DNA from: an uncultured Candidatus Melainabacteria bacterium
GTDB taxonomy: Bacteria; Cyanobacteriota; Vampirovibrionia; Gastranaerophilales; Gastranaerophilaceae
Reading direction: 5' to 3'
Length of the DNA stretch: 64,000 nucleotides
Assembly (NCBI GenBank): GCA_949927415.1
Contig: CATLFB010000001.1
Location: 458,964-522,963 of the forward strand
A program made the translations under genes and the position numbers. The stretch's first letter is position 1, and every line of letters starts with the position of its first letter. Under the pieces are notes generated by a model. The model searched no databases and had not been told where the DNA came from. It was given only the letters and a program-made list of their open reading frames with translations. Shown in pieces: positions 53,076 through 60,589 of the stretch.

Positions 53076-54517
53076 GGCAGATTTTTCCAGTAGGATTTGG
53101 ATTTATCCTGCGGGTAAGTATCTTGAAGTGCAAAAAACGCGCAGGCCGCGCCGTTATCAGAAGCAGGACGACATGTACCTTCTTCCTCAAAATTACAGCA
53201 ATCCTCTGACTGAGAGTTTTGCACCACAAATGAATTCTTGGAGTTTGACGGCATTAGAATATTTCTGTCAACAATCTGGAAATAGAATACGTCATAACCT
53301 AATTTATTAGGGCCTTTAAATCCGTTGGTATCTACGACAAAATCAACAGGCATATTGTTTCCATCTGCCCACCAGCAGCCGCTTGAAAAAATTATCATAC
53401 CGTTTTTGAGCACTATATGTCCGTTATTATGCGAATCCGGATTAAAGTTGGCATCTTTGCCATAAACCGGCTGTCTGAAGCGAATTCCCGGATAACCGAT
53501 TTTAGTCAAATCCATATCACCTTTTAGGTTCTGATTTACACTTACTGTTTGAAAATATTTTGCAAAATCTAAGATAAATATATTTTGCTTCATATCAAAC
53601 CGATGATCGGATTGCGTACCGCAATAGCGAGTGGTAATTTCGGGTTCATCAACAGTCATACGAAGAACGGCCTGACTTACAAGAGAATAGGCGGTTTTGA
53701 AACGGGATTCCAGTTCGCGGTTGCGGGAGTTTTTAATAACCGTCGGCAAGGTCATGGCGGCGACGATTCCGATGATTGCGAGGGTGATGAGAACTTCTGC
53801 TAATGTAAACGCGTGTGCACATTTTTTTGCAGAAGTTTCTACGTGCGTGGCACCCTTCTGCGAGGGTAAATGCTTTTGGGGGGTAAAGGAGGATTTTTTT
53901 GAAGATGTAAATAGCGGATTTTCAAAAGGGCGCCGGTGAGCGTTTAGCGAACCCAGCCCGAATGTGCAACAACCTGCCGAAGCGGCAAGTTTGCGAGAGC
54001 AAAATGAAGCGAAGTGCAAAGGCTGCCCGCTCCCCGCATAGCGGGGCGGGGTCACGAATAATCCAAGACGTAATAAGTTCGTTACGTTATTATTATTTCC
54101 GCGACTTCTGTTTATAACCGTCCCGTCATTGCGAGCGGCAGCGAAGCAATCCAGCCAATTAGTTGTTTCAAGAATTGCGCACGTTGACGAGTTTTCATTT
54201 ATGTAATTATAAACATAAGCTCGATTGCTTGCCTGTACCGTTGGTAAGGTTTCCGAACCATACGGAACAGGATGCTCGTGAGTACGCTTCCGCTCGCAAT
54301 GACGGCCTTTGTGCATGGAAAAATTTTCGCAATGACGGTGCCCGCCAACGGAAAGGAAACAGCCTGAATCAAGAAGATTATTTCTTTCCTCTGTTCCAAA
54401 AAAACACCACAGAAATCTAAATTTCCCAACTAAACAATCAAAGGGTTTTACTACCTCAAACCCAACAGGAGCGTTATTTTCGGGTGCCCCCCCCCCCCTG
54501 GAATTCAGTAATAACAA
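53072..54517 (-). CDS. Type IV prepilin-like protein with 5' G tract and long repeat-built leader (locus 3)
   Basis: The pilin core HAFTLAEVLITLAIIGIVAAM starts near residue 237 of this frame (A236-F237 cut site, Glu at +5), giving a mature part of 245 residues that carries VDTNGFKGPNKLGYD and several Cys. The open frame begins at a TTG (54517). The ATG at 54527, behind a promoter, encodes MKRLVITEFQ as in locus 2 and meets the 12-nt G tract one base out of frame; 11 G would join it. Between tract and core lie 230 codons translated from a MITE-like repeat and a GC-rich leader block, yet no stop interrupts them. No in-frame ATG exists near the core; a GTG at the VTPPRYAG segment is the closest plausible internal start. 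Confidence 0.72.
   Translation of the reverse strand: MLLLNSRGGGAPENNAPVGFEVVKPFDCLVGKFRFLWCFFGTEERNNLLDSGCFLSVGGHRHCENFSMHKGRHCERKRTHEHPVPYGSETLPTVQASNRAYVYNYINENSSTCAILETTNWLDCFAAARNDGTVINRSRGNNNNVTNLLRLGLFVTPPRYAGSGQPLHFASFCSRKLAASAGCCTFGLGSLNAHRRPFENPLFTSSKKSSFTPQKHLPSQKGATHVETSAKKCAHAFTLAEVLITLAIIGIVAAMTLPTVIKNSRNRELESRFKTAYSLVSQAVLRMTVDEPEITTRYCGTQSDHRFDMKQNIFILDFAKYFQTVSVNQNLKGDMDLTKIGYPGIRFRQPVYGKDANFNPDSHNNGHIVLKNGMIIFSSGCWWADGNNMPVDFVVDTNGFKGPNKLGYDVFYFQIVDRNILMPSNSKNSFVVQNSQSEDCCNFEEEGTCRPASDNGAACAFFALQDTYPQDKSKSYWKNLP
53747..54071 (-). repeat. Prepilin leader block, copy 1
   Basis: About 320 bp shared with 58262-58578 (opposite strand) and, for its last 175 bp, with 63824-64000. 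It includes a CCCCGC-TAT-GCGGGG hairpin, a GCTCACCGGCGCCC stretch, the GTGC(T/C)ACGCACGTAGA motif and the codons for the pilin hydrophobic start. Confidence 0.8.
54123..54305. repeat. MITE-like inverted-repeat element, copy 1, with internal insertion
   Basis: Same ends and core as 58069-58197, but the right arm is interrupted after GATTGCTT by about 55 bp before CTTCCGCTCGCAATGACGG resumes. The left arm has one G-to-C change. Confidence 0.78.
54487..54498 (-). repeat. Homopolymer tract of 12 G (C on + strand) in prepilin locus 3
   Basis: Twelve C on the plus strand right after the codons for ITEFQ. 11 or 14 G joins the ATG at 54527 to the pilin frame; at 12 G it stops after GGGGTRK. Confidence 0.87.
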
Positions 54518-54563
54518 GTCTTTTCATAACTTAAAGCTCCTATAATCAAAATTTTACATAAAA

Positions 54564-54592
54564 ATAATATCAGAATTCATTACATTTTTCAA
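54564..54592 (-). promoter_or_regulatory. Promoter of prepilin locus 3
   Basis: TTGAAA (54592-54587) and TATTAT (54569-54564) on the minus strand with a 17-bp spacer, then AGGAGC before the ATG at 54527. Confidence 0.7.
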
Positions 54593-54859
54593 CTACGGAC
54601 AAAGGCTCTCCCAATCCGGCTCGTCCTCTTCTTCTCCCGGTTCTCTAATGTATTCGCCGCTTTCAAGCATTACCATAAGCGTAAGGCGGAGTTGTTTTTT
54701 GTAGTTTTCGCGCGCCTTTTCAATAGTCTTTGCACAGAAACAAAAACTCGGAATCTCTTCTATCATAATATATTTGTACGGATTTCCCTCAAAATCCAAA
54801 TCCTCGCCTTCCTGAAGCGTCCAATCAAGATTTAAATAATATTCTATGTCTTTTTCCAT
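54593..54859 (-). CDS. HicB-like protein without a HicA partner
   Basis: 88 residues. YYLNLDWTLQEGEDLDFEG...YIMIEEIPSFCFCAKTIEKARENYKKQLRLTLMVMLESG fits the HicB antitoxin fold, an RNase H-like domain with the pattern of a small strand set and the helix that in HicB reads T-x-E-E-A-x-x-N. The acidic tail replaces a DNA-binding domain. No HicA toxin is next to it. It starts two bases after the GerMN stop, so it rides on that operon. A role outside toxin-antitoxin is possible. Confidence 0.65.
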   Translation of the reverse strand: MEKDIEYYLNLDWTLQEGEDLDFEGNPYKYIMIEEIPSFCFCAKTIEKARENYKKQLRLTLMVMLESGEYIREPGEEEDEPDWESLCP

Positions 54860-54861
54860 AA

Positions 54862-55506
54862 TTAATCTAATGAAGTCTCGCTCAAAGGTTGTGTTATCAT
54901 AATTCCGTCTCCGCCTATTACATCAGCCTGCTGGCCGTTCAGGTAAAGATAGACCGGTTTTTCGGTGTTTCGTTTGGCTGTTTTTATCAGCTGGAAAAGC
55001 CTTTTATATACGCTTTCGGTGCCGCCTCCGGCGCTGAATGAGGCTGAAAGGTTTACGATAACGCGGTCAGGCTTTTCGGTAAGGCCCAAAAGTTGTGTGC
55101 CGGCTGGAATTTCGGTATAGACACCTTTATCTTTTTCGGCAGGTTTCGGGCCGAGAATCAAGCTGTTTATTGCATATTTTATTTTCGAGCCGTCAACGTC
55201 TTTGTTGTAAACCCTTTTTACAGCGCGGTAAACCTCTTCATTATTTTCATTTTTGCCGATGAAAAATACGTTGACATATTCTTCTGTCTTTGGCGGCTCT
55301 ACCGGTTTTTGAGGCTTTTGCGGATCGTCTTCGGGCGGTACAACAACATGCGGATTTTTCTCAGGAATTCGCACAACTTCATCCCCCGGCGTCCAGAATT
55401 GCAGTCCGTAATAAACGCCGCAGGCAACAAGCGCTGTCAAAATAAGACCGATAAAAAATACTTTTATATTATTTGCAGTGTTATTTTTTTTCTTGCGTCT
55501 TCCCAT
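54862..55506 (-). CDS. GerMN-domain membrane-anchored protein
   Basis: 214 residues. A basic N-terminus and a single membrane helix (VFFIGLILTALVACGVYYGL), a Pro-rich linker (PPEDDPQKPQKPVEPP), then a GerMN domain: INSLILGPKPAEKDKGVYTEIP and VIVNLSASFSAGGGTESVYKRL. Such domains occur in spore germination and cell-envelope proteins. Here, in a non-sporulating context, an envelope role is inferred. Four bases from the LmeA-like gene upstream. Confidence 0.85.
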   Translation of the reverse strand: MGRRKKKNNTANNIKVFFIGLILTALVACGVYYGLQFWTPGDEVVRIPEKNPHVVVPPEDDPQKPQKPVEPPKTEEYVNVFFIGKNENNEEVYRAVKRVYNKDVDGSKIKYAINSLILGPKPAEKDKGVYTEIPAGTQLLGLTEKPDRVIVNLSASFSAGGGTESVYKRLFQLIKTAKRNTEKPVYLYLNGQQADVIGGDGIMITQPLSETSLD

Positions 55507-55509
55507 AAG

Positions 55510-56397
55510 TTAATCCTTCTGTTGAGTTAATCTGTTTTTTTCTACGTTTATTATGCCCGTTATGTTTATTTTGTCATTCATGATTTTGACATTTTGAACT
55601 TTTATCGCAGCATCTTTGTTTTCCATAATTTTCAGAGAGTATTCAAGCGGATTCAGGTAGTTGAATGCTTTTGTAATTTTACCCATATCAACTCTTAAAT
55701 AATCATTCATCAACTCAGGATTCTCGAGCCTGATTTTGCCGTTAACGATATTCAAATCCGATACCAGAGCAATCGCAAATGGTTTATTTGTACCAAACAT
55801 CGGCACTTTCACATTGAAGACGTAGTAGAATTTATTATTCTTTATCCGAACCGCAGTTGAATCTATATCAAAAAGAGAAAGCGCACGGCCGAATGTATTG
55901 ACTTTATTAATCATTTCATCATACCCGGCGGCTTTCATAGTATTGTTAAGGTCTGTTTCAGAAAGGGTTATGCCGAACATCAGCGGGAAATCTTCTTTAA
56001 AAATCGCGGTCGAATTCTTTTTATCATAAACAATATAGTTAAATCCGCAAAGCGTTTTGACATCAATCGTGCTGAAATAAACGCCTTCTGATACTACGTT
56101 TTCGCCATGAATTCTCATTCCCTTGAATCGGCCGGCAGTCAAATCAGAAACAGAAAATGAATCAACCTCGGCTTTAAATTTGCCTTCTGCATTTTTTTTA
56201 ATCTGTGAGATAAGAATTTTTTCAGCGGCTTTTTCGCTCAAAAGGTTGACGCCGGTCACTTTTGTCATAAACCCGGATGCTTTTGATGACAAATCGTAGG
56301 GTGCAGAACATGTATAGCCATTTGAAGCGTAAGCCGGAATTGATGCGGCAAGCATTCCGCCGATTAATAGTGAAAACAACGCCAAATTTCTTTTCAT
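55510..56397 (-). CDS. LmeA/DUF2993-like exported lipid-binding protein
   Basis: 295 residues with a signal peptide (MKRNLALFSLLIGGMLAASIPAYA). The body has alternating strands with FSVSDLTAGRFKGMRIHGENVV and VYFSTIDVKTLCGFNYI, as in DUF2993 proteins common in cyanobacteria and actinobacteria (LmeA binds phospholipids). It sits between truB and the GerMN gene in one minus-strand run. Ligand unknown. Confidence 0.72.
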   Translation of the reverse strand: MKRNLALFSLLIGGMLAASIPAYASNGYTCSAPYDLSSKASGFMTKVTGVNLLSEKAAEKILISQIKKNAEGKFKAEVDSFSVSDLTAGRFKGMRIHGENVVSEGVYFSTIDVKTLCGFNYIVYDKKNSTAIFKEDFPLMFGITLSETDLNNTMKAAGYDEMINKVNTFGRALSLFDIDSTAVRIKNNKFYYVFNVKVPMFGTNKPFAIALVSDLNIVNGKIRLENPELMNDYLRVDMGKITKAFNYLNPLEYSLKIMENKDAAIKVQNVKIMNDKINITGIINVEKNRLTQQKD

Positions 56398-56398
56398 A

Positions 56399-57283
56399 TT
56401 AAAACACTTTCTTAATTAAGATTTTTTTATCCTCGGTGATTCCGACTGCATTTATTATATCATTATAAATTAAAATTACAACTTTCGAAGAAGGCAGGCT
56501 ATTGTTGGCGATAGCGACTCCGTTTTGAATTTTGGCATGCTCTTCATCTGTCACGCAAATTTTTGGATAGTCAAGCATTTCAACGGGATTAATCAAATGT
56601 TCTGAAACAAATTCAGCAGAATCCAGATTTTCAAGCGGGATTGAATTATCAACAAAAAACTTTCCGGCATTGGTGCGGATTAATTTTGTAAGATGCGCGC
56701 CGCAGTTGAGATTTTGCCCCAAATCATGCGCAATTGAGCGGATGTAGGTACCTTTTGAACATTTAATAAGGATTTCGGCTTCCTGACGTTCAAAATCAAA
56801 ACTTTTGAGAACTATTTTTTCGATTACAACAGAACGTGGCTGAATTTCGACGCTTTGGCCTTCGCGAGCATATTCATAGAGTTTTTTGCCCTTAACTTTT
56901 ATGGCAGAATAAATCGGCGGCATCTGTGAAATTTCGCCGCTGAATGCCGGAAGCTGAGATAGGATATCATCTGAGGAAACTTTTTTATCACAAGTTTTGA
57001 CAATTTCGCCTTCTAAATCGTAAGTATCGGTTTCAACGCCGAATTTTACGGTTGCGAGATATTCTTTGTCATCATCAAGAAATTCAATCAAGCGCGTTGA
57101 TTTGCCGATACAGATTGGCAAAACGCCCTCTGCGAAAGGGTCAAGAGTTCCGGTGTGTCCGATTTGTTTTATTTTGGTAATCCGGCGCAGGCGCGCAACA
57201 ACATCATGAGAGGTCAAACCTTTTGGTTTGTAGACATTCAAGAATCCGAAGAAGGTGATTGATTGTGCAGATTGCGCCGGCAC
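56399..57283 (-). CDS. truB: tRNA pseudouridine(55) synthase
   Basis: 294 residues from a GTG at 57283 with AGAGGAGA nine bases upstream. GFLNVYKPKGLTSHDVV, the catalytic Asp in HTGTLDPFAEGVLP near 47, KCSKGTYIRSIAHDLG and a C-terminal PUA-like region (DEEHAKIQNGVAIAN). The stop of rbfA is two bases upstream, so the genes are coupled. Confidence 0.96.
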   Translation of the reverse strand: MPAQSAQSITFFGFLNVYKPKGLTSHDVVARLRRITKIKQIGHTGTLDPFAEGVLPICIGKSTRLIEFLDDDKEYLATVKFGVETDTYDLEGEIVKTCDKKVSSDDILSQLPAFSGEISQMPPIYSAIKVKGKKLYEYAREGQSVEIQPRSVVIEKIVLKSFDFERQEAEILIKCSKGTYIRSIAHDLGQNLNCGAHLTKLIRTNAGKFFVDNSIPLENLDSAEFVSEHLINPVEMLDYPKICVTDEEHAKIQNGVAIANNSLPSSKVVILIYNDIINAVGITEDKKILIKKVF

Positions 57284-57285
57284 GA

Positions 57286-57630
57286 TTACAATTCTCCTCT
57301 GGAGATTTTGTCGATAAGTTCGCTAACGCGTGAACCTTTTTCGAGCGAATCTGTATACACAAATTTCAATTCAGGTGTGAGGCGCAGGCGGATACGTTTT
57401 CCGACTTCATATCTGATTTTCGGGGTGCTTTTTTCGATTGTTTCTTTTGTTTTTTCGATTTGTTCGTCAGAACCCAAGACGCTGTAAACAACTTTTGCAA
57501 AAGAATTATCATGAGAGACTTCCACATCCAAAACCGACACGACACCACACAGGCCGCGGATTTCTTTTTGCAAAATCTCTGATATATCGCGCATTAATTC
57601 TTTTCTTACACGTTCATTTCTTAGAGTCAT
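57286..57630 (-). CDS. rbfA: Ribosome-binding factor A
   Basis: 114 residues: RVRKELMRDISEILQKEIRG, VVSVLDVEVSHDNSFAKVVYSV, IRLRLTPELKFVYTDSLEKG. It assists late 30S maturation. rbfA-truB usually follow infB; here they lie about 3 kb away from infB and on the other strand, with a prepilin and prfA between. Confidence 0.95.
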   Translation of the reverse strand: MTLRNERVRKELMRDISEILQKEIRGLCGVVSVLDVEVSHDNSFAKVVYSVLGSDEQIEKTKETIEKSTPKIRYEVGKRIRLRLTPELKFVYTDSLEKGSRVSELIDKISRGEL

Positions 57631-57772
57631 AATTATCTCCTTGTTATAGAAATTATAGCATAAAATATTAAAAACAGAATTGTCGAATGGAATAGGCGGG
57701 GATTTTTTCTGTTTATAATAAAAGAATGATTTTAGTTTATGATTTAGGGTCGAATTTTCAAAAGGTTTAGTC

Positions 57773-57801
57773 TTGCGGAAAATGAGGGAATAGTTTATAA
57801 T
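57773..57801 (+). promoter_or_regulatory. Promoter of prepilin locus 4
   Basis: TTGCGG at 57773-57778 and TATAAT at 57796-57801 with a 17-bp spacer; AAAGGAGA follows at 57821, nine bases before the ATG at 57838. Confidence 0.68.
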
Positions 57802-57837
57802 AAATTTAGAGCATAAAAATGAAAGGAGAATTAAGAA

Positions 57838-58108
57838 ATGCTACAACCCAATAAACACAACACTTTGAGTCAGGGGGGGGGGGGCTTCTGAATACTCTCC
57901 TTTAGCAGTTGGGGCTAATTTGGGCCTTGATGTTTTTGTTAAAAATTTTAGATTTCTGCAGAAGTTTTGGGTACGTAAGAGAAGAAATTATATTCTTGAC
58001 TCAGGTTATCTATGCGGCCTTTCCGTCCGCAGGAACCATCATTGCGAAAATCTCTTCAGGCGCGAGGGCCGTCATTGCGAGCGGGAGCGAAGCAATCCAG
58101 CCAATTAG
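57838..58108 (+). pseudogene. Start segment of prepilin locus 4: ATG, G tract and leader up to a TAG
   Basis: The ATG at 57838 encodes MLQPNKHNTLSQ and then meets 12 G (57873-57884), after which this frame stops at once (TGA). With 11 G it would read on as GGGASEYSPLAVGANLGLD, whose RNYILDSGYLCGLSVRRNHHCENL part matches the locus 3 leader (RNNLLDSGCFLSVGGHRHCENF). Even then a TAG at 58106-58108, inside a MITE-like repeat, ends it just before the pilin frame continues at 58109. So this copy needs two changes to be expressed from its ATG. Confidence 0.65.
57873..57884 (+). repeat. Homopolymer tract of 12 G in prepilin locus 4
   Basis: Twelve G twelve codons after the ATG at 57838. As at the other three loci, one base fewer would restore the downstream frame. 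Confidence 0.87.
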
Positions 58109-58197
58109 TTGTTTCAAGAATTGCGCACGCTGACGAACTTTCATTTTTGTAATTATAAACATAAGCTGGATTGCTTCGCTCCCGCTCGCAATGACGG
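58069..58197. repeat. MITE-like element with perfect 33-bp inverted ends, copy 2
   Basis: Arms 58069-58101 and 58165-58197 are exact complements (outer end CCGTCATTGCGAGCGGGAGC). The 63-bp core reads CAATTAGTTGTTTCAAGAATT and AATTATAAACATAAG. Copy 1 is at 54123-54305. The arms belong to the CATTGCGAGCG...AAGCAATCCAG repeat class seen in many bacterial genomes. Confidence 0.85.
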
Positions 58198-59203
58198 GAC
58201 GGTTAATCATGCAAGTGGCGGAAATGAGAAAAACAGCAATCCCGTAAAGAACTTATTTACTGTCTTGGATTATTCGGGACCCCGCCCCGCTATGCGGGGA
58301 GCGGGCAGCCTTTACACTCCGCCTCATTTTGCTCTCGCAAAATTGCCGCTCCGGCAGGCTGTTGCTCTTGGGGGCTGGGTTCGCTCAACGCTCACCGGCG
58401 CCCTACTGAAAATCCGCTATTTACCTATTTACTCATTTACACCACAAAAGGCATTCACATTAGCCGAAGGTGCTACGCACGTAGAAACTTCGGCAGGAAA
58501 ATGTGCACACGCGTTTACATTAGCAGAAGTTCTCATCACCCTCGGGATTATCGGAATCGTTGCCGCAATGACTTTGCCGTCCCTTCTGAACAAAGCCGAA
58601 AAATTAATACTTAAAAATCAATTCAAGAAAACCTATTCATTATTGTCTCAGGCGCTTCTGAAATCGGAAACCGAATTCGGTGCAAAACCAAATTGCTATT
58701 ATTCTATTGATAGCAGTTCGTCTGTAGGAAACTTGACTCGGGGCTATGGAAATATAACTGAATGTGCAATATTTCGTTCAATTGTATTGAAAAATTTGAA
58801 AGTTATCCAAACTTGCCAAAAGAACGCATACCCCAATTGTATTCCTAAATATAAAGGTTTCGATACGATGGTTGCCGATAAAAATCCTGATATGACGCCG
58901 GCTGAAGCTTTGAACGCGATTTCCGGGTTGGATTCTTTTTCTCAGAATTCTATTTTAAATCAGAACCCTTCGTACGTTTTAGGTGATGGCAGTATAATAA
59001 TTTCTTATTCGGATTATTTTCCGATGCTATTTGCAATAGATATCAACGGCAAGAAAGGTCCCAATAAATGGGGATATGATTTGTTTGGCTTTTTGACGGC
59101 AAGTTCTCCTAATTCAAACCTTTTGCTGGTGGCTCCAACCTATTCTGTTGAAAAAGGCGGAATGACAACCAAACAAATGCTTGAAAAAATGCATAGCAAA
59201 TAA
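58109..59203 (+). CDS. Type IV prepilin-like protein, locus 4 (pilin part, leader interrupted)
   Basis: Open from a TTG at 58109 directly after the in-frame TAG. The leader is read from the MITE right half and the GC-rich leader block. FTLAE occurs twice: at residue 116 (KAFTLAEGATHVETSAGKC) and at 136 (HAFTLAEVLITLGIIGIVAAM), the second starting the true pilin helix with A135-F136 cleavage. The mature part is about 229 residues with DINGKKGPNKWGYD and Cys pairs (CQKNAYPNC). With the upstream tract out of frame and a stop before 58109, it is probably silent in this assembly, or started inside the leader block. Confidence 0.7.
   Translation: MFQELRTLTNFHFCNYKHKLDCFAPARNDGTVNHASGGNEKNSNPVKNLFTVLDYSGPRPAMRGAGSLYTPPHFALAKLPLRQAVALGGWVRSTLTGALLKIRYLPIYSFTPQKAFTLAEGATHVETSAGKCAHAFTLAEVLITLGIIGIVAAMTLPSLLNKAEKLILKNQFKKTYSLLSQALLKSETEFGAKPNCYYSIDSSSSVGNLTRGYGNITECAIFRSIVLKNLKVIQTCQKNAYPNCIPKYKGFDTMVADKNPDMTPAEALNAISGLDSFSQNSILNQNPSYVLGDGSIIISYSDYFPMLFAIDINGKKGPNKWGYDLFGFLTASSPNSNLLLVAPTYSVEKGGMTTKQMLEKMHSK
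58262..58578 (+). repeat. Prepilin leader block, copy 2
   Basis: Matches copy 1 (53747-54071, opposite strand) over its length. The 3' 175 bp (58401-58578) matches 63824-64000 almost perfectly in inverted orientation. Confidence 0.82.
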
Positions 59204-59261
59204 CATCACTTCAATTCAAGCCGCTATTTGAAAAATAATTTGTTCCTGTTATAATCAGGTT

Positions 59262-60344
59262 ATGAAAGATATGTTAGATAAAATTCTTCAAATAGAAAAA
59301 AAGTATAACGAACTCGGCGTTACACTTTCTGACCCTGCCGTAATCCAGGATTACAACCGCTTCCGCGATTTGTCAAAACAGCGCAAATCAATGGAAGAAA
59401 CAGTTGAACTGTATTATGCCTGGAAAAAAGCAGTGGACGCTATTGCAGAAGCAAAGGAAATGATACACAACGAAAGCGACGATGAAATGAAGTCGTTTTT
59501 GAAAGCCGAAATGGAAGAAAACGAATCAAAGCTGCCCGAGTATGAAGAAAGAATGAAAATTTTACTTCTCCCGCGCGACCCGATGGATGACAAAGATATT
59601 ATGCTCGAAATCCGCGGCGGCGCAGGCGGCGACGAGGCAAACATTTTTGCGGGCGATTTGGCCAGAATGTATATGAGATATGCAGACAAAAAAGGCTGGC
59701 AAACTCAGGTTCTTTCAAAAACAGAATGCGAAGCAGGCGGTGTTTCTGAAATTATCATCTCAATCAAAGGTGATGCTGTGTATTCGCAATTGAAATACGA
59801 ATCCGGAGTTCATCGCGTCCAGCGCGTTCCCGCAACAGAATCTCAAGGCCGCGTTCACACTTCAACCGCAACAGTCGCGGTTATGCCCGAAGTTGATGAT
59901 GTTGAAGTCGAACTCAATATGAACGATATCGAAATCACAACAGCACGTTCAGGCGGTGCCGGCGGTCAAAACGTTAACAAAGTTGAAACCGCAGCGCGCG
60001 TTTTCCACAAACCCACCGGAATAATGATTTTCTGTACGGAAGAACGTTCGCAATTGCAGAACAAAGAACGCGCATTGCAGATTTTGAAAGCAAAACTTTA
60101 TGATATGGAAGTTCAAAAACAAATGCAGGAAATAACTGACCTTCGCCGCTCTCAAGTCGGAACGGGCGATAGAAGCGAAAGAATCAGAACATACAACTTC
60201 CCGCAAGGCCGCCTGACCGATCACAGGTTGAACCACAACCTGAATGTTTGGACTGTGATTGACGGCGAATTGGATGACCTGATAAAACTTTTGATGGAGT
60301 ATGACCAAAAGCTGAAACTGGAAAAACTTGCCGAGGTGAATTAG
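59262..60344 (+). CDS. prfA: Peptide chain release factor 1
   Basis: 360 residues, family length. The PAT tripeptide that reads UAA/UAG is in [16 protein letters not shown] near 189, and the GGQ motif is in [13 protein letters not shown] near 235; [17 protein letters not shown] opens domain 2. No frameshift (that feature belongs to prfB). It is followed, with a one-base overlap, by ylxR and infB. Confidence 0.97.
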   Translation: MKDMLDKILQIEKKYNELGVTLSDPAVIQDYNRFRDLSKQRKSMEETVELYYAWKKAVDAIAEAKEMIHNESDDEMKSFLKAEMEENESKLPEYEERMKILLLPRDPMDDKDIMLEIRGGAGGDEANIFAGDLARMYMRYADKKGWQTQVLSKTECEAGGVSEIIISIKGDAVYSQLKYESGVHRVQRVPATESQGRVHTSTATVAVMPEVDDVEVELNMNDIEITTARSGGAGGQNVNKVETAARVFHKPTGIMIFCTEERSQLQNKERALQILKAKLYDMEVQKQMQEITDLRRSQVGTGDRSERIRTYNFPQGRLTDHRLNHNLNVWTVIDGELDDLIKLLMEYDQKLKLEKLAEVN

Positions 60345-60589
60345 TGTTGGAAAGAAAATGCGCCGGGTGCGGAAATATCAAAAATCGAGAAGAAATGATT
60401 AAAATCACCAAACAAAATCCGCACGGTTCAATCGTTGTCAACCCTGATTCCAAAGTATTTGGCAGATCGGTTTATCTTTGCTATAATAATACTTGCATAG
60501 AGAACGCTTTTAAAAAAAATAAAATATCCAGAGCCCTGAAAGCCTCAGTGCCTCCGGAACTGAAAGGGAAATTAATAAATGAGTTTTGA
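60344..60589 (+). CDS. ylxR: YlxR-family (DUF448) RNA-binding protein
   Basis: 81 residues from the GTG at 60344 that overlaps the prfA stop; a TTG one codon on is the alternative. ERKCAGCGNIKNREEMIKI, NPDSKVFGRSVYLCYNN and AFKKNKISRALKASVP match DUF448/YlxR, a small nucleoid or RNA-associated protein usually placed between nusA and infB. Here prfA replaces nusA. Three or more Cys at zinc-like spacing (C-x2-C, C-x5-C). Confidence 0.88.
   Translation: MLERKCAGCGNIKNREEMIKITKQNPHGSIVVNPDSKVFGRSVYLCYNNTCIENAFKKNKISRALKASVPPELKGKLINEF

Noticed and set aside
54199..54429. Several frames of 60-90 codons inside the locus 3 leader on either strand
   Set aside because: They are readings of repeat sequence (CATTGCGAGCG class) with no start signals.
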